64,000 bases of DNA from Chondrocystis sp. NIES-4102 (GTDB lineage Bacteria > Cyanobacteriota > Cyanobacteriia > Cyanobacteriales > Xenococcaceae), in the NCBI GenBank assembly GCA_002368355.1, contig AP018281.1, forward strand, positions 806,001-870,000, written 5' to 3'. The translations under genes and the position numbers were made by a program. Of the stretch, positions 28,001 to 35,707 are shown piece after piece. Under the pieces are notes generated by a model. It searched no databases. It saw only the letters and a list, made by a program, of their open reading frames with translations, and was not told the origin of the DNA. Numbering within the stretch: the first letter of the stretch is position 1; each line of letters begins with the position of its first letter.

Positions 28001-28528
28001 TTGACCATCTACGCCTTCTAGAAGATTGGCAGCAACATTACCCGTTAGAATATTATTTAATTTATTACCCTTAGCATTGATATTAGCAGTACCAGTTAGG
28101 GTTAAACTCTCAATGGTATTTCTATTAGTAGTTGTACTATCTGCCAGAATAGTAGTGATATTTGTTGATAAGACATCGGTAATTGTTCCCTTGGCTGTTG
28201 CTACTAATAAATCTGTGGTACTAGGGTTAAAGGTAGTTAATTTAGGTATAAATACATTAACAAATAAATCTTTATCTATTTCATTAAGATCATCATTTAG
28301 AATGTCTACCGTGATATTTTTTACTGTTTCTCCTGGCGCAAAAGTAATGATGCTACTAGTAATGGCGGTATAATCTTTAGCACTAATAGCTGAACCATTA
28401 AATGTGGAGTAGTTGAGTTTTAACTCAGTAGTTAAAGGTTCTGATATTGAAACGGTATAATTTAGTTTATTGGGGGCAACACCTTCAACAGCAGTAGAAC
28501 CAACAATACTAATAATTGGAGTTGGCAT
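25013..28528 (-). CDS. Calx-beta and RTX calcium-binding repeat protein
   Basis: The 1171-residue protein begins with a Calx-beta domain (about 1-115: YTVSISEPLTTELKLNYST, DILNDDLNEIDKDLFV). About ten modules of roughly 90-100 residues follow. Each has a LENLVLTGT-like strand, a GTGNxLNNxLTGN segment and one or more GGxGND RTX nonapeptides ending in DTYIID. The C-terminus (FGSDRIIDFNITEGDKIVL) is the typical end of type I secreted RTX proteins. There is no N-terminal signal peptide, as expected for that route. The likely role is a calcium-binding surface or extracellular protein. No type I exporter genes adjoin it. Two palindromes lie 270-440 bases upstream. Confidence 0.88.
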   Translation of the reverse strand: MPTPIISIVGSTAVEGVAPNKLNYTVSISEPLTTELKLNYSTFNGSAISAKDYTAITSSIITFAPGETVKNITVDILNDDLNEIDKDLFVNVFIPKLTTFNPSTTDLLVATAKGTITDVLSTNITTILADSTTTNRNTIESLTLTGTANINAKGNKLNNILTGNVAANLLEGVDGQDTLEGKGGADTLKGGLGNDTYIIDNTDIITEDPIDSNGIDTVQANFNYTLGENLENLVLIGTTISGDGNELGNFLTGNAVNNSLNGNDGNDTLVGNLGTDTLKGGLHNDTYIIDASDIIIEDLNAGIDTVNPAFTYTIANSPNLENIELQGIGDFNATGNDINNKLLGNSGKNILTGNGSNDFLIGNSGDDTLNGGDGNDQLEGGFGIDILNGNLGDDTYVLSYPEDVNDVISELAITGISDQVNSVFSYTLPTNLENLVLIGTNNINATGNSVANSLIGNAGNNILDGLAGSDIMAGGMGNDTYILDQTNDTVVEEKVIGFDTVESPFNYQLGNNLENLLLTGTAITGTGNELNNYLTGNNSNNSLIGNAGLDTLDGGLGNDTMIGGIGNDLYIVDSPQDTVTETSIVAIEIDAVESSASHTLSNNVENLQLVGTNNINGIGNSLNNKITGNSGSNNLDGGDGNDSLRGENDNDRLTGGIGNDSLDGGSGADTLDGGMGDDIYVIDDFRDVITTLGATDGKDLVQSSITYRLGSNLENLTLTGTNNTNAVGNELNNIMLGNGSNNVMDGRNGDDAIDGGSGNDVLRGEAGNDTLKGNSGTDFDTLIGSIGNDEYYVASPEDVIIENLNEGIDQVFSTASNYTLSDHVENLTLIGTTSINGTGNNLNNIITGNSGFNIIDGSTGNDTMIGGTGNDNYIVNNVLDVITETSSLVTEIDTAYASSNYTLSSNVENLILTGTANFNATGNSQNNQLIGNSGNNALKGNEGNDTLNGGVGIDTLEGGMGNDTYVIDNTGDLITELIDSGLDTTKSFISYTLVNNVENLVLLGSEDLKGTGNALNNLITGNIGNNEIIGSSGDDTLIGGAGNDILRGGIANDRLSGGLGADKFTYNTGVAFSGTDFGSDRIIDFNITEGDKIVLGKTTFGLTSTVGTGFSINSEFAAVATDDLAKGSIAKIVYSSETGNIFYNNNGVTLGGESVLTTVSTSLIATDFIIV

Positions 28529-29702
28529 AAGATTTCTAGTTATTAATTTGCTAGTATTTTTGTAGATGAGTCTTATACATTTTTATCCTTTAACTTCATA
28601 AACTGAATCAGTATTAATATTGAATGATATCAGTAATTTCACGGTGGAATTGTAATATTTGATCTTCAGATAAACCTGAGCATAATAATTTACAATTAAT
28701 GATAATTGCCGTGCATTTTATTAAAATAGATTATTGTTGTAATTGATTATTTATCGAGAATATATTTATTCAACAAAAAGGACAAAAGTGTTAAAAATTT
28801 TATCTTGGTCAAGATAGTTAGTAAGAAATTGTGAGCTGATTTTTATTAACTGTTATTTAATCAGTGATTTTCATTCTTTAGTTGAGAAAATTTGCCTAAA
28901 TATTTAGCTAAACGATCTATAATTTAGGGCATTAAACGAGTTAGTTATATTAATCTTGTCAAGATTAAGCTAGACTGGATCAATCAATTTATATATTGAA
29001 GTATTAAATTAAACTTTTCATACTTAACCCACTCTCTGTTGAGTAACACTGATTACCTTGAGCAATTGCATATATTTGTTAGCTAACGCTTTCATTTTAT
29101 ACAATTATCAAATTAATCAGATAATAGTTTATTTGAAGAAAATACCTGTTCACTCATGAGAAGATAATATTTATCTATTACTTAATTGTGATTTGCTTTG
29201 AGAGTCAGATTTTAATAATTTGTTGAGTAAATAAAGATAAATTTGGTTATATTTTGTGTATTTAAAACTCAATCCTTTGCTGAGGGAACTTGATATAATT
29301 AAAAATATCTGCAAAGTGTTATGTTAAACCATCAAAGTTATATTTCTTACTTTTATTGATTAAAACTGCGATCATTTTAACCGTAAGATTATCATCACAT
29401 TATAATAGTCGTGTGAAAACTTATGTAATATCATTAGCTGGAATAGATAATAGAGCGATCGCTCGCCTTAAGTATTGGCGTACACTTTCCCTGGTAATAA
29501 TTGTTTGTTTATCCCTTATTGCTGGAACATATATGCGATCGCTAACTTGATCAAGATCTTCACTATGTTTGACGGCGACTAATAAATCTGCATTGATTGT
29601 GCATAAATAGTGTAAAACTGTGATTCTAATTTACAAAGGGCTGCTGCCTATATCTTTAAGCTTTTTCTGCAACTTGTGCGAGATACTCTAAAATTTCCCT
29701 GA
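28529..29702. other. 1.17-kb non-coding region upstream of the RTX gene
   Basis: The region is very AT-rich. A 45-codon frame starting with GTG at 29413 has one hydrophobic segment (LSLVIIVCLSLIAGTY) but no supporting signal, so I do not call it a gene. Three CTTG..CAAG palindromes lie at 28801-28816, 28951-28967 and 29546-29555. The rest shows nothing I can name. Confidence 0.5.
28801..28967. promoter_or_regulatory. Two related palindromes upstream of the RTX gene
   Basis: TATCTTG-GT-CAAGATA (28801-28816) has perfect 7-base arms and TAATCTTG-T-CAAGATTA (28951-28967) has perfect 8-base arms. Both share the ATCTTG/CAAGAT half-site and lie 273 and 423 bases before the RTX start codon. They look like operators for one dimeric regulator; which one is unknown. 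Confidence 0.45.
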
Positions 29703-30008
29703 ATTAATTATCCTAACGGTTTGGTTCACATTATTGTTAATACTGCTACGCCAATTAATGATACCAGTTCTCAAATTGTACAGTTTTGTTGGCGCAATCA
29801 TACAGAAGCAGATATTTCAGCAAAAGAAGTTGTGGCGTTTGATCGTGCTGTCATACTAGAAGATAAAGCAGTATTAGAAACTACAGATTATGACGTGCCT
29901 CTAGATATAAAACTAGAACAACACATGATGACAGATAAGCCTGGAATTGTCATCAGACGCAAGTTGAGCCATCTTTTGGCAACTAACAACGTAAAAAGTA
30001 CTTTATAG
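29703..30008 (+). pseudogene. Rieske-type oxygenase, C-terminal remnant
   Basis: A TGA at 29700-29702 precedes an open stretch reading NYPNGLVHIIVNTATPINDT then SSQIVQFCWRN, TEADISAKEVVAFDRAV and LETTDYDVPLD. This matches the C-terminal catalytic domain of Rieske non-haem iron oxygenases. The Rieske Cys/His motifs and the iron-binding triad are missing, and I could not find them in the upstream 150 bases. At about 100 codons it is less than a third of such enzymes. The TTG at 29721 could still start a peptide, but a function is unlikely. It sits 1 base before the purine permease gene. Confidence 0.7.
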
Positions 30009-30009
30009 C

Positions 30010-31449
30010 ATGAATATTAACGAAAATATTTCCAATCTGCAAAAAACCAAGCAACCTAGGGGAAAACCACCTCGTAATGGCTGGCAAGATGCGATCGCGC
30101 GTTACTTTGAATTTGATTTCTACCGCACTAATTTTCGGACAGAAATTTTAGCTGGTGTCACTACCTTTATGACGATGGCTTATATTCTGGTAGTTAATCC
30201 GTTAATTCTCTCCGATGCTATTTTTTTAAACGAGCCTAAAGATTTATTTGCTGAATTAGTAGTCGCTACAGCCGTCTCCGCAGGAATTGGCACTTTAATT
30301 ATGGGATTATTAGCAAAATATCCCTTTGCCCTTGCTCCTGGAATGGGGATTAATGCTTTTTTTGCCTATTCTGTCGTTTTAAATTTAGGGATTGAATGGC
30401 GAGTAGCTTTAGCTTGTGTGTTTGTGGAAGGGTTAGTGTTTATCCTGCTGACAATTAGCGATATTCGTCGTCATTTAATTACTGCTGTTCCTCATTCAAT
30501 TAAATCAGCAACTACTGTCGGTATTGGCTTATTTTTGGCATATATCGGTTTAGGGGGTGCAACAGAAACGGGAGGGGCAGGGTTAGTTGTTGCTAGTGAA
30601 GTCACAAAAACAGATTTTGGTAGTTTGGCTCAACCTCAAACCTTAATGGCAATATTTGGTCTTTTTCTCACCGCTTTTTTCATGGTGCGACGGATTAAAG
30701 GGGCTTTATTATGGGGAATTCTGGGTACGGCGATTTTAGGTTGGCTGTTTGGAGTAGCCAATTCACCCCAAGCAATAGCATCCATTCCAGCTTTTCCTGT
30801 GGATTTATTTGGTGCTGCTTTTATTGGTTTAGGAGGAATTAATGGTAGTAACTGGATTGATTTTATTGCAGCTTTATTAGTATTTTTGTTCGTTGATATG
30901 TTCGATACCATCGGCACGCTAGCTGGGGTAGGAATGCAAGCAGGATATATTGACGAAAATGGTGAATTACCAAGAGCAAATCGAGCTTTAACCGCCGATG
31001 CGATCGCCACTACTGCGGGGGCGGTTGTAGGAACATCTAGTGTTACTACTTTTGTTGAGTCTGCTTCTGGTGTAGCCGAAGGTGGGCGCACTGGTTTTAC
31101 TTCCGTAATTGTCGCTGGTTTATTCTTTATTTCTTTAATTTTTATTCCTATTTTTGAGGCTATTCCTGCTTTTGCAACTACTCCTGCTTTAACTATTGTT
31201 GGGGTATTAATGATGGCAAGTGTTACTACCATTAATTGGGAAGATTTGACTGAGGCTATACCAGCATTTCTCACCATCTTTTTTATTCCCTTTGCTTTTT
31301 CTATTGCTGCGGGGCTATCTATTGGTTTAATTGCCTACCCTCTATTAAAAGCTTTTAAAGGCAAAACCAGCGATGTACCTCTAGTGACCTGGATTTTAGC
31401 TGCTATATTTATTGCCCGCTTTATTTTTATGACCCTACGTTTTGGCTAA
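30010..31449 (+). CDS. NCS2-family purine permease (AzgA/GhxP type)
   Basis: The 479-residue protein opens with YFEFDFYRTNFRTEILAGVT and TFMTMAYILVVNP, then shows LAPGMGINAFFAYSVV, TVGIGLFLAYIGL, LVFLFVDMFDTIGTLAG and TTFVESASGVAEGGRTG. These are signatures of the AzgA-like branch of NCS2 transporters, which import adenine, guanine or hypoxanthine by proton symport. About 12-14 membrane segments are expected. It is intact, whereas its neighbours on both sides are fragments, so it may be the surviving uptake gene of a former purine-degradation cluster. Confidence 0.9.
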   Translation: MNINENISNLQKTKQPRGKPPRNGWQDAIARYFEFDFYRTNFRTEILAGVTTFMTMAYILVVNPLILSDAIFLNEPKDLFAELVVATAVSAGIGTLIMGLLAKYPFALAPGMGINAFFAYSVVLNLGIEWRVALACVFVEGLVFILLTISDIRRHLITAVPHSIKSATTVGIGLFLAYIGLGGATETGGAGLVVASEVTKTDFGSLAQPQTLMAIFGLFLTAFFMVRRIKGALLWGILGTAILGWLFGVANSPQAIASIPAFPVDLFGAAFIGLGGINGSNWIDFIAALLVFLFVDMFDTIGTLAGVGMQAGYIDENGELPRANRALTADAIATTAGAVVGTSSVTTFVESASGVAEGGRTGFTSVIVAGLFFISLIFIPIFEAIPAFATTPALTIVGVLMMASVTTINWEDLTEAIPAFLTIFFIPFAFSIAAGLSIGLIAYPLLKAFKGKTSDVPLVTWILAAIFIARFIFMTLRFG

Positions 31450-31465
31450 GTTTATTCTTTTAACA

Positions 31466-31796
31466 ATGACTAATCCTAAAATAACTTTAGAAACGGAAAA
31501 TATACCCATAGAAGCACCTGCTTCAATTAAATCAGATTTAATTTACGGCTTAGAAGCGCGTCCGCCTTTTGTAGAATCAATTTTTGTCGCTATTTAATTA
31601 CTACTAATATCAGCGTGGAAGAGAACGTAAAGAAAGAGTAGCACAATTGGTATTGAAAGCCCGCAAACGAACCGATACCATCTATAACAAAGAACCAGAT
31701 TTAACCCAACAGTGGTACGAACAATTAAAACAAGAACAAGAAAAAGATGTTACGGATGCGATCGCCAAAATTATTTTAGGTGGCCCTTTACATTAA
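31466..31796 (+). pseudogene. Deletion fusion: NCS2 urate/xanthine permease start and urate hydroxylase tail
   Basis: From the ATG at 31466 the frame reads 43 codons containing SDLIYGLEARPPFVESIFVA, the typical N-terminus of UacT/PucK-type permeases, and stops at 31595. In another frame, 31608-31796 reads YQRGRERKERVAQLVLKARK then RTDTIYNKEPDLTQQWYEQL and ends IAKIILGGPLH. This matches the C-terminus of HpxO-type FAD-dependent urate hydroxylases (VLKARKR.D...KD..LTE.WY.EL). One large deletion appears to have removed most of both genes. The tail assignment is from memory of that family and is fairly strong. Confidence 0.65.
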
Positions 31797-31810
31797 GCAT
31801 TGAATATTAA

Positions 31811-32179
31811 ATGCAATCACAAATGATTAAAGGTAAATTAACTACTCATGTTTTAGATACGGCTAATGGTTGTCCTGCTTCGGGAATTGCGATCGCTCTT
31901 TGGAAATTAGAATCTGATTCTAAAACTTTACTTAAAATTACCATAACTAACCAAGATGGACGCACTAATGAACCTTTACTCGCCGATGAAGAATTACAAG
32001 TAGGCGTATATGAGTTAATTTTTTCTGTGGGTAATTATTTTGCTCGCTATGATGATTATCCCGATCCTCTTTTTTTAGACCAAATTCCGCTCCGTTTCGG
32101 TATTAGCGATACTCAAGCTCACTATCACGTTCCTTTATTAGTTTCCCCGTGGTCTTATAGTACCTATCGTGGCAGTTAG
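31811..32179 (+). CDS. uraH: 5-hydroxyisourate hydrolase
   Basis: The 122-residue transthyretin-like protein has the catalytic His of THVLDTANGCPA, the Arg of TNQDGRTNEPL, the second His cluster AHYHVPLLVSPWSYSTY, and the diagnostic C-terminal YRGS. It hydrolyses 5-hydroxyisourate, the product of urate oxidation, to OHCU. The gene looks fully intact although the urate hydroxylase before it and the OHCU decarboxylase after it are broken. It starts 14 bases after the hydroxylase remnant. A 9-base-stem hairpin follows the stop. Confidence 0.93.
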   Translation: MQSQMIKGKLTTHVLDTANGCPASGIAIALWKLESDSKTLLKITITNQDGRTNEPLLADEELQVGVYELIFSVGNYFARYDDYPDPLFLDQIPLRFGISDTQAHYHVPLLVSPWSYSTYRGS

Positions 32180-32209
32180 GTATAGTTATTTTCTGGCGAT
32201 TAACTATAC
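32180..32209 (+). terminator. Hairpin directly after uraH
   Basis: GTATAGTTA (32180-32188) and TAACTATAC (32201-32209) are perfect 9-base arms around a 12-base loop, one base after the uraH stop. No T-run follows, so termination efficiency is uncertain. Confidence 0.4.
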
Positions 32210-32229
32210 TGTGATTATTGGGTAGGGGG

Positions 32230-32257
32230 TAGTAGGTAGTAGGTAGTAGGTAGTAGG
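32230..32257 (+). repeat. Four tandem TAGTAGG heptamers
   Basis: TAGTAGG occurs four times head to tail between uraH and the uraD remnant, with partial units on both sides. It is the complement-type counterpart of the CTACCTA units at about 18230. Confidence 0.9.
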
Positions 32258-32350
32258 TAGGGAGTCTGGAAACAGCAAACAGGAGATACTAAAAATTAAA
32301 AAATGTCCTAACACCATCTTGTATTGCTATATTTCTTCTTCCTATGAACA

Positions 32351-32808
32351 ATGAAAGTTTTATTACTTATGCACCATCAAGAATTAACTATTTCCCAGTT
32401 TAATCAAATGTCTCAAGGGGATTTTACGGCAACTTTAGGCGAAATATGGGAACAAACCCCCGAAATTGCCCGTAAAGCCAAGCAGAGCAATTAGCCTTAA
32501 TTCGGGCGCATCCCGATCTTGCAAGTAAAACTAAAATGGCAGAAGCTTCAGTGCAGGAACAAGCAGGAATTGGTTTAGATCGTCTATCAGAGTCGGAATA
32601 TCAGCGTTTTCAAGCTCTAAACCTGGCTTATCAAGATAAATTTGGTTTTCCTTTTATTATCGCCGTTAAATACGAGACTAAAGAAAGTATTTTAACAGCC
32701 TTTACCACCCGTTTAAACCACAACCTGGAGGATGAAAAGCAAGAAGCTTTAAAACAAATTAGTCGTCTTGCTAGACTCCGTTTAGAGTCTCTAATTCAAG
32801 ATATTTAA
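32351..32808 (+). pseudogene. uraD: OHCU decarboxylase with internal deletion
   Basis: The N-terminal piece (32351 or 32369 to 32494) reads ISQFNQMSQGDFTATLGEIW then EQTPEIARKA, as in OHCU decarboxylases. It then runs into a stop. In the +2 frame from 32479 the protein resumes with QAEQLALIRAHPDLASKTKM and continues to LARLRLESLIQDI at 32808. About 30-35 codons that normally join these parts, including the first half of the active-site region, are missing and the frame is shifted. The downstream part alone (from about 32536) would lack the catalytic His. The enzyme would have made S-allantoin. Confidence 0.8.
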
Positions 32809-32833
32809 ACAAAATAAACTCAAAAAACGACTC

Positions 32834-32977
32834 TTAAAAATTAAACTGCATTCGCATATTCCCTACATAGATATTAGGATTATCTTCAAAATTATTAGGG
32901 TTAGCAACTAAATAAAAAGCAGGGATAAGGGCGATATTATCATTAACAGGAAAGAAATAAGTCAATTCAAATTCATA
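32834..32977 (-). pseudogene. OprB-type porin, C-terminal remnant
   Basis: On the minus strand 48 codons between stops read YEFELTYFFPVNDNIALIPA and FYLVANPNNFEDN, ending NIYVGNMRMQFNF. The pattern (..Y.FPVNDNI.I.P....V..P.N......YVG..R..F.F) is the last strands of cyanobacterial iron-uptake/OprB porins, with the terminal Phe. The rest of the gene is absent; copy 3 of the dispersed repeat lies 44 bases beyond the break. Confidence 0.6.
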
Positions 32978-33020
32978 TTAGTTAATCGCCAATAATTCAG
33001 CAAAAAACTAAACTGTTTCT

Positions 33021-33093
33021 CACCAACGGTCACGTGCCGTCTTCGTCGCCCGTGGGCGCGGAGTACCCAAAGGGCATTTCTATAATCTGTGAC
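33021..33093 (-). repeat. Dispersed repeat, copy 3 (inverted)
   Basis: On the minus strand it begins CACAGATTATAGAAATGCCC, passes GGGTACTCCGC, and ends with GACGAAGACGGCACGTGACC and GTTGGT. It shares both outer blocks with copy 2; its middle is shorter and different (GCCCACGGGC, itself nearly palindromic). It sits at the edge of the porin remnant. Confidence 0.75.
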
Positions 33094-33267
33094 TTATATC
33101 TGCATTCATTTTTCTTCTCACACCAATAATTAGCCAAATTATCATTATTAATTGCGAGCAAAAGTTACTGTGTATACAGTATGTAATTAATCTGTCATGT
33201 AATCAGTACCTTTAATTGCCGTATAAAATAATCAATGCCAATGACCAATAACTAACAACAAAAAACT

Positions 33268-34629
33268 TTAACCATTAATTAATTGAGCTGCAAATTGATT
33301 CGTTTTCTCTAACAAATTCTCTAATTCAATAGTAATTAAGTGACCACAATCAACTACCTTTTTCCCATTAATAAAACTGTAATCTACATAATCGGTTTGA
33401 CAATAAATCAAAGCTGCAACAGGATCAGCTTGCGTCCCTACAAAACCTGGTTTATCTAAATTAATGGCAATAAAATCGGCTGCCATACCTGGAGCGAGAT
33501 AACCAATATCATCCCTACCTAATACTTTTGCTCCCCCTCTTGTAGCAATTTCTAACGCCTCACGAGCAGTCATTGCAGCAGCATCTTCATCTTTAACACG
33601 AGCTAGTAAAAAAGCTTGGCGAGCTTCATGGAGTAAATTACTAGCATCATTAGAAGCTGCCCCATCTACCCCCAAGCCTACAGGTACATTAGCATTGAGC
33701 ATTTTACGGATAGGTGCAATGCCACTTGCAAGACGCATATTACTACAAGGACAATGGGCTACACCAGTCCCAGTTTCCCCAAACTTAATAATAGAGCGAT
33801 CGCTTAACTTAACACAATGGGCGTGCCAAACATCATTACCTAACCAACCTACAGATTGAGCATAGTCTCCTGGGATTAAATTGAATTTAGCTAAACTATA
33901 TTCCACATCTCCTTTTGTTTCTGCCAAGTGAGTATGAAGTCTAACACCTGGATAACTCCGCGCCATTGCTGCTGATTCTTTCATTAAATCTTGAGATACG
34001 GAAAAAGGCGAACAGGGAGCGAGAACAATCTTGATCATCGAATAGCGGTTATTATCGTGATATTGCTCAATTAATCTCTGAGAATCTTTTAATATCTCTG
34101 CTTCTTTTTCAACTAGAGAATCTGGAGGTAAACCGCCATTACTTTCTCCAACGCTCATACTGCCTCGACTAGCATGAAAACGTAACCCAATATCTTCAAC
34201 AGCGCGAATTTGTTCATCAAGACTGCAATCATTAGGAAAAAGATAATGATGATCGCTGGCTGTGGTACAACCAGATAGAATTAATTCTGCTGCTGCCATT
34301 TGAGAACTATAATACATCCCTTGGGCAGTGAGATTAGACCACAAAGGATAATGGGCTGTTAGCCATTGAAATAAATCACCGTTTTGTCCTGCGGGGGTAG
34401 CACGAGTTAAGGTTTGAAAGAAATGATGATGAGTATTAACTAAACCTGGTAAAACTATGTGTCGATCTGCTAAATCTAAGACTTCATCAGCACTATTGGG
34501 TAATTCTGTTGTTTTGCCCACTTGCTCAATCACATTGTCCCTGACAAACAACGCACCGTGACGTATTTCGCGTCTTTGTTCGTCCATTGTGACTAAAGTA
34601 TGGATGTTTTTAATTAGTAATGTAGACAT
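33268..34629 (-). CDS. 8-oxoguanine deaminase-like amidohydrolase
   Basis: The 453-residue amidohydrolase has the metal-binding HHHF motif in GLVNTHHHFFQTLTRATP, then LHTHLAETKGDVEYS, WHAHCVKLSD and the metal Asp in GLGVDGAASNDAS. It has the COG0402 subgroup features of 8-oxoguanine deaminase (ASDHHYLFPND, HCPCSNMRL). It would convert 8-oxoguanine to urate, or possibly guanine or a triazine analogue. It stands convergent with the decayed urate genes. If it still makes urate, there is no intact urate hydroxylase in the window to use it. Confidence 0.8.
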   Translation of the reverse strand: MSTLLIKNIHTLVTMDEQRREIRHGALFVRDNVIEQVGKTTELPNSADEVLDLADRHIVLPGLVNTHHHFFQTLTRATPAGQNGDLFQWLTAHYPLWSNLTAQGMYYSSQMAAAELILSGCTTASDHHYLFPNDCSLDEQIRAVEDIGLRFHASRGSMSVGESNGGLPPDSLVEKEAEILKDSQRLIEQYHDNNRYSMIKIVLAPCSPFSVSQDLMKESAAMARSYPGVRLHTHLAETKGDVEYSLAKFNLIPGDYAQSVGWLGNDVWHAHCVKLSDRSIIKFGETGTGVAHCPCSNMRLASGIAPIRKMLNANVPVGLGVDGAASNDASNLLHEARQAFLLARVKDEDAAAMTAREALEIATRGGAKVLGRDDIGYLAPGMAADFIAINLDKPGFVGTQADPVAALIYCQTDYVDYSFINGKKVVDCGHLITIELENLLEKTNQFAAQLING

Positions 34630-34912
34630 TCTGTATTTGCAGCAAGTTTGGTGTGTATAATTGTAGTCTTGTCATAGACCGTAGCCCCGTAGTGAGAAAT
34701 ACAATTTTTATCATTCTAATTGTATACAGTATTCATAAACTATTAATGATTTTCCAATTAGTTTGAACCCCTTGAGTAATGGTATTATAGGAAATCCGAT
34801 TACCAAAACATACTTTCAATCTGTAATTTTAATTAGTCTAAAACCCTAGTACAAGCGTGCCTCACCTCAACTTTCAAATAGCGTATCTAAACAGAATTTA
34901 GTTCCTTCATTA

Positions 34913-35707
34913 CTAATTTCTCCTTACCCTGCGTCCTATCGGAATGCACATAGGAGTACCAGCGATGGGGTCTGGGATAATTTGACATTTTAAACCAAAA
35001 ACCTCTTGCACCATTACTTCTGTCATCACTTGTTGAGGAGTTCCCACCCCATAAACTTTACCTTTTTGTACTGCTATAAGATAATCTGCATAACGACAGG
35101 CAAGATTTAGATCGTGTAAGACCATAACAATGGTTTTGCCTTTGGTTTGGTGCAGTAGTTGTAGTAAGTCTAATAACTCTACTTGATGAGCCAAATCTAA
35201 ATAAGTCGTCGGTTCATCTAATAGTAATATATTTGTATCCTGAGCTAAGACCATAGCAATCCAGGCTCGTTGTCGTTGTCCACCTGAAAGGCTATCTAGG
35301 GGTTGATCGGCAAGTTCGGTTAGGGTAGTAATAGATAGGGCTTCTTGTATTTTTGCTTGATCTTCTTTGGAAGATGGTTGTAACCAATTTTGATAGGGAT
35401 AACGTCCCATCGCTACTAAATCTTTTACAGTTAATCCGAATGGTGCAGTAGGACTTTGGGTTAACATTGCCAAGCGTTGGGCGACGGTTTTACTATCGAG
35501 TCGAGATATATCTTTGCCATCTAAATAAACTGTTCCTGATTGTGGTTTTAACAGTCGCGCTAATCCTCTTAGCAGGGTAGACTTACCACAGCCGTTTGCC
35601 CCTACCAGCACAGTAATTTTGCCTGTAGGAATGCTTAAATTTAGATTTCTTACTATGGGCGCACCTTCGTATGCCAGGGTTAGTTTTTGGGTTTCTAGGT
35701 GATTCAT
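34913..35707 (-). CDS. Iron-siderophore ABC transporter ATPase (FecE/FepC type)
   Basis: The 264-residue ATPase has Walker A GANGCGKST, a Q-loop segment MLTQSPTAPFG, signature LSGGQRQR and Walker B ILLLDEPTTYLD, with the switch His in VLHDLNLACRYADY. This is the FepC/FecE subfamily that powers uptake of ferric siderophores. Its start overlaps the preceding permease gene by 4 bases. The order permease-permease-ATPase is complete apart from a substrate-binding protein. Confidence 0.9.
   Translation of the reverse strand: MNHLETQKLTLAYEGAPIVRNLNLSIPTGKITVLVGANGCGKSTLLRGLARLLKPQSGTVYLDGKDISRLDSKTVAQRLAMLTQSPTAPFGLTVKDLVAMGRYPYQNWLQPSSKEDQAKIQEALSITTLTELADQPLDSLSGGQRQRAWIAMVLAQDTNILLLDEPTTYLDLAHQVELLDLLQLLHQTKGKTIVMVLHDLNLACRYADYLIAVQKGKVYGVGTPQQVMTEVMVQEVFGLKCQIIPDPIAGTPMCIPIGRRVRRN

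Noticed and set aside
26214-28373. Several plus-strand frames opposite the RTX gene
   Set aside because: They mirror the periodic repeats of the RTX coding strand and lack start signals.
29413-29550. 45-codon GTG-started frame with one hydrophobic segment
   Set aside because: No ribosome-binding site, no partner, and it sits in featureless AT-rich DNA; not enough to call a gene.
30636-31277. 213-codon minus-strand frame opposite the purine permease
   Set aside because: The permease on the plus strand is complete and conserved; the antisense frame has no recognisable features.
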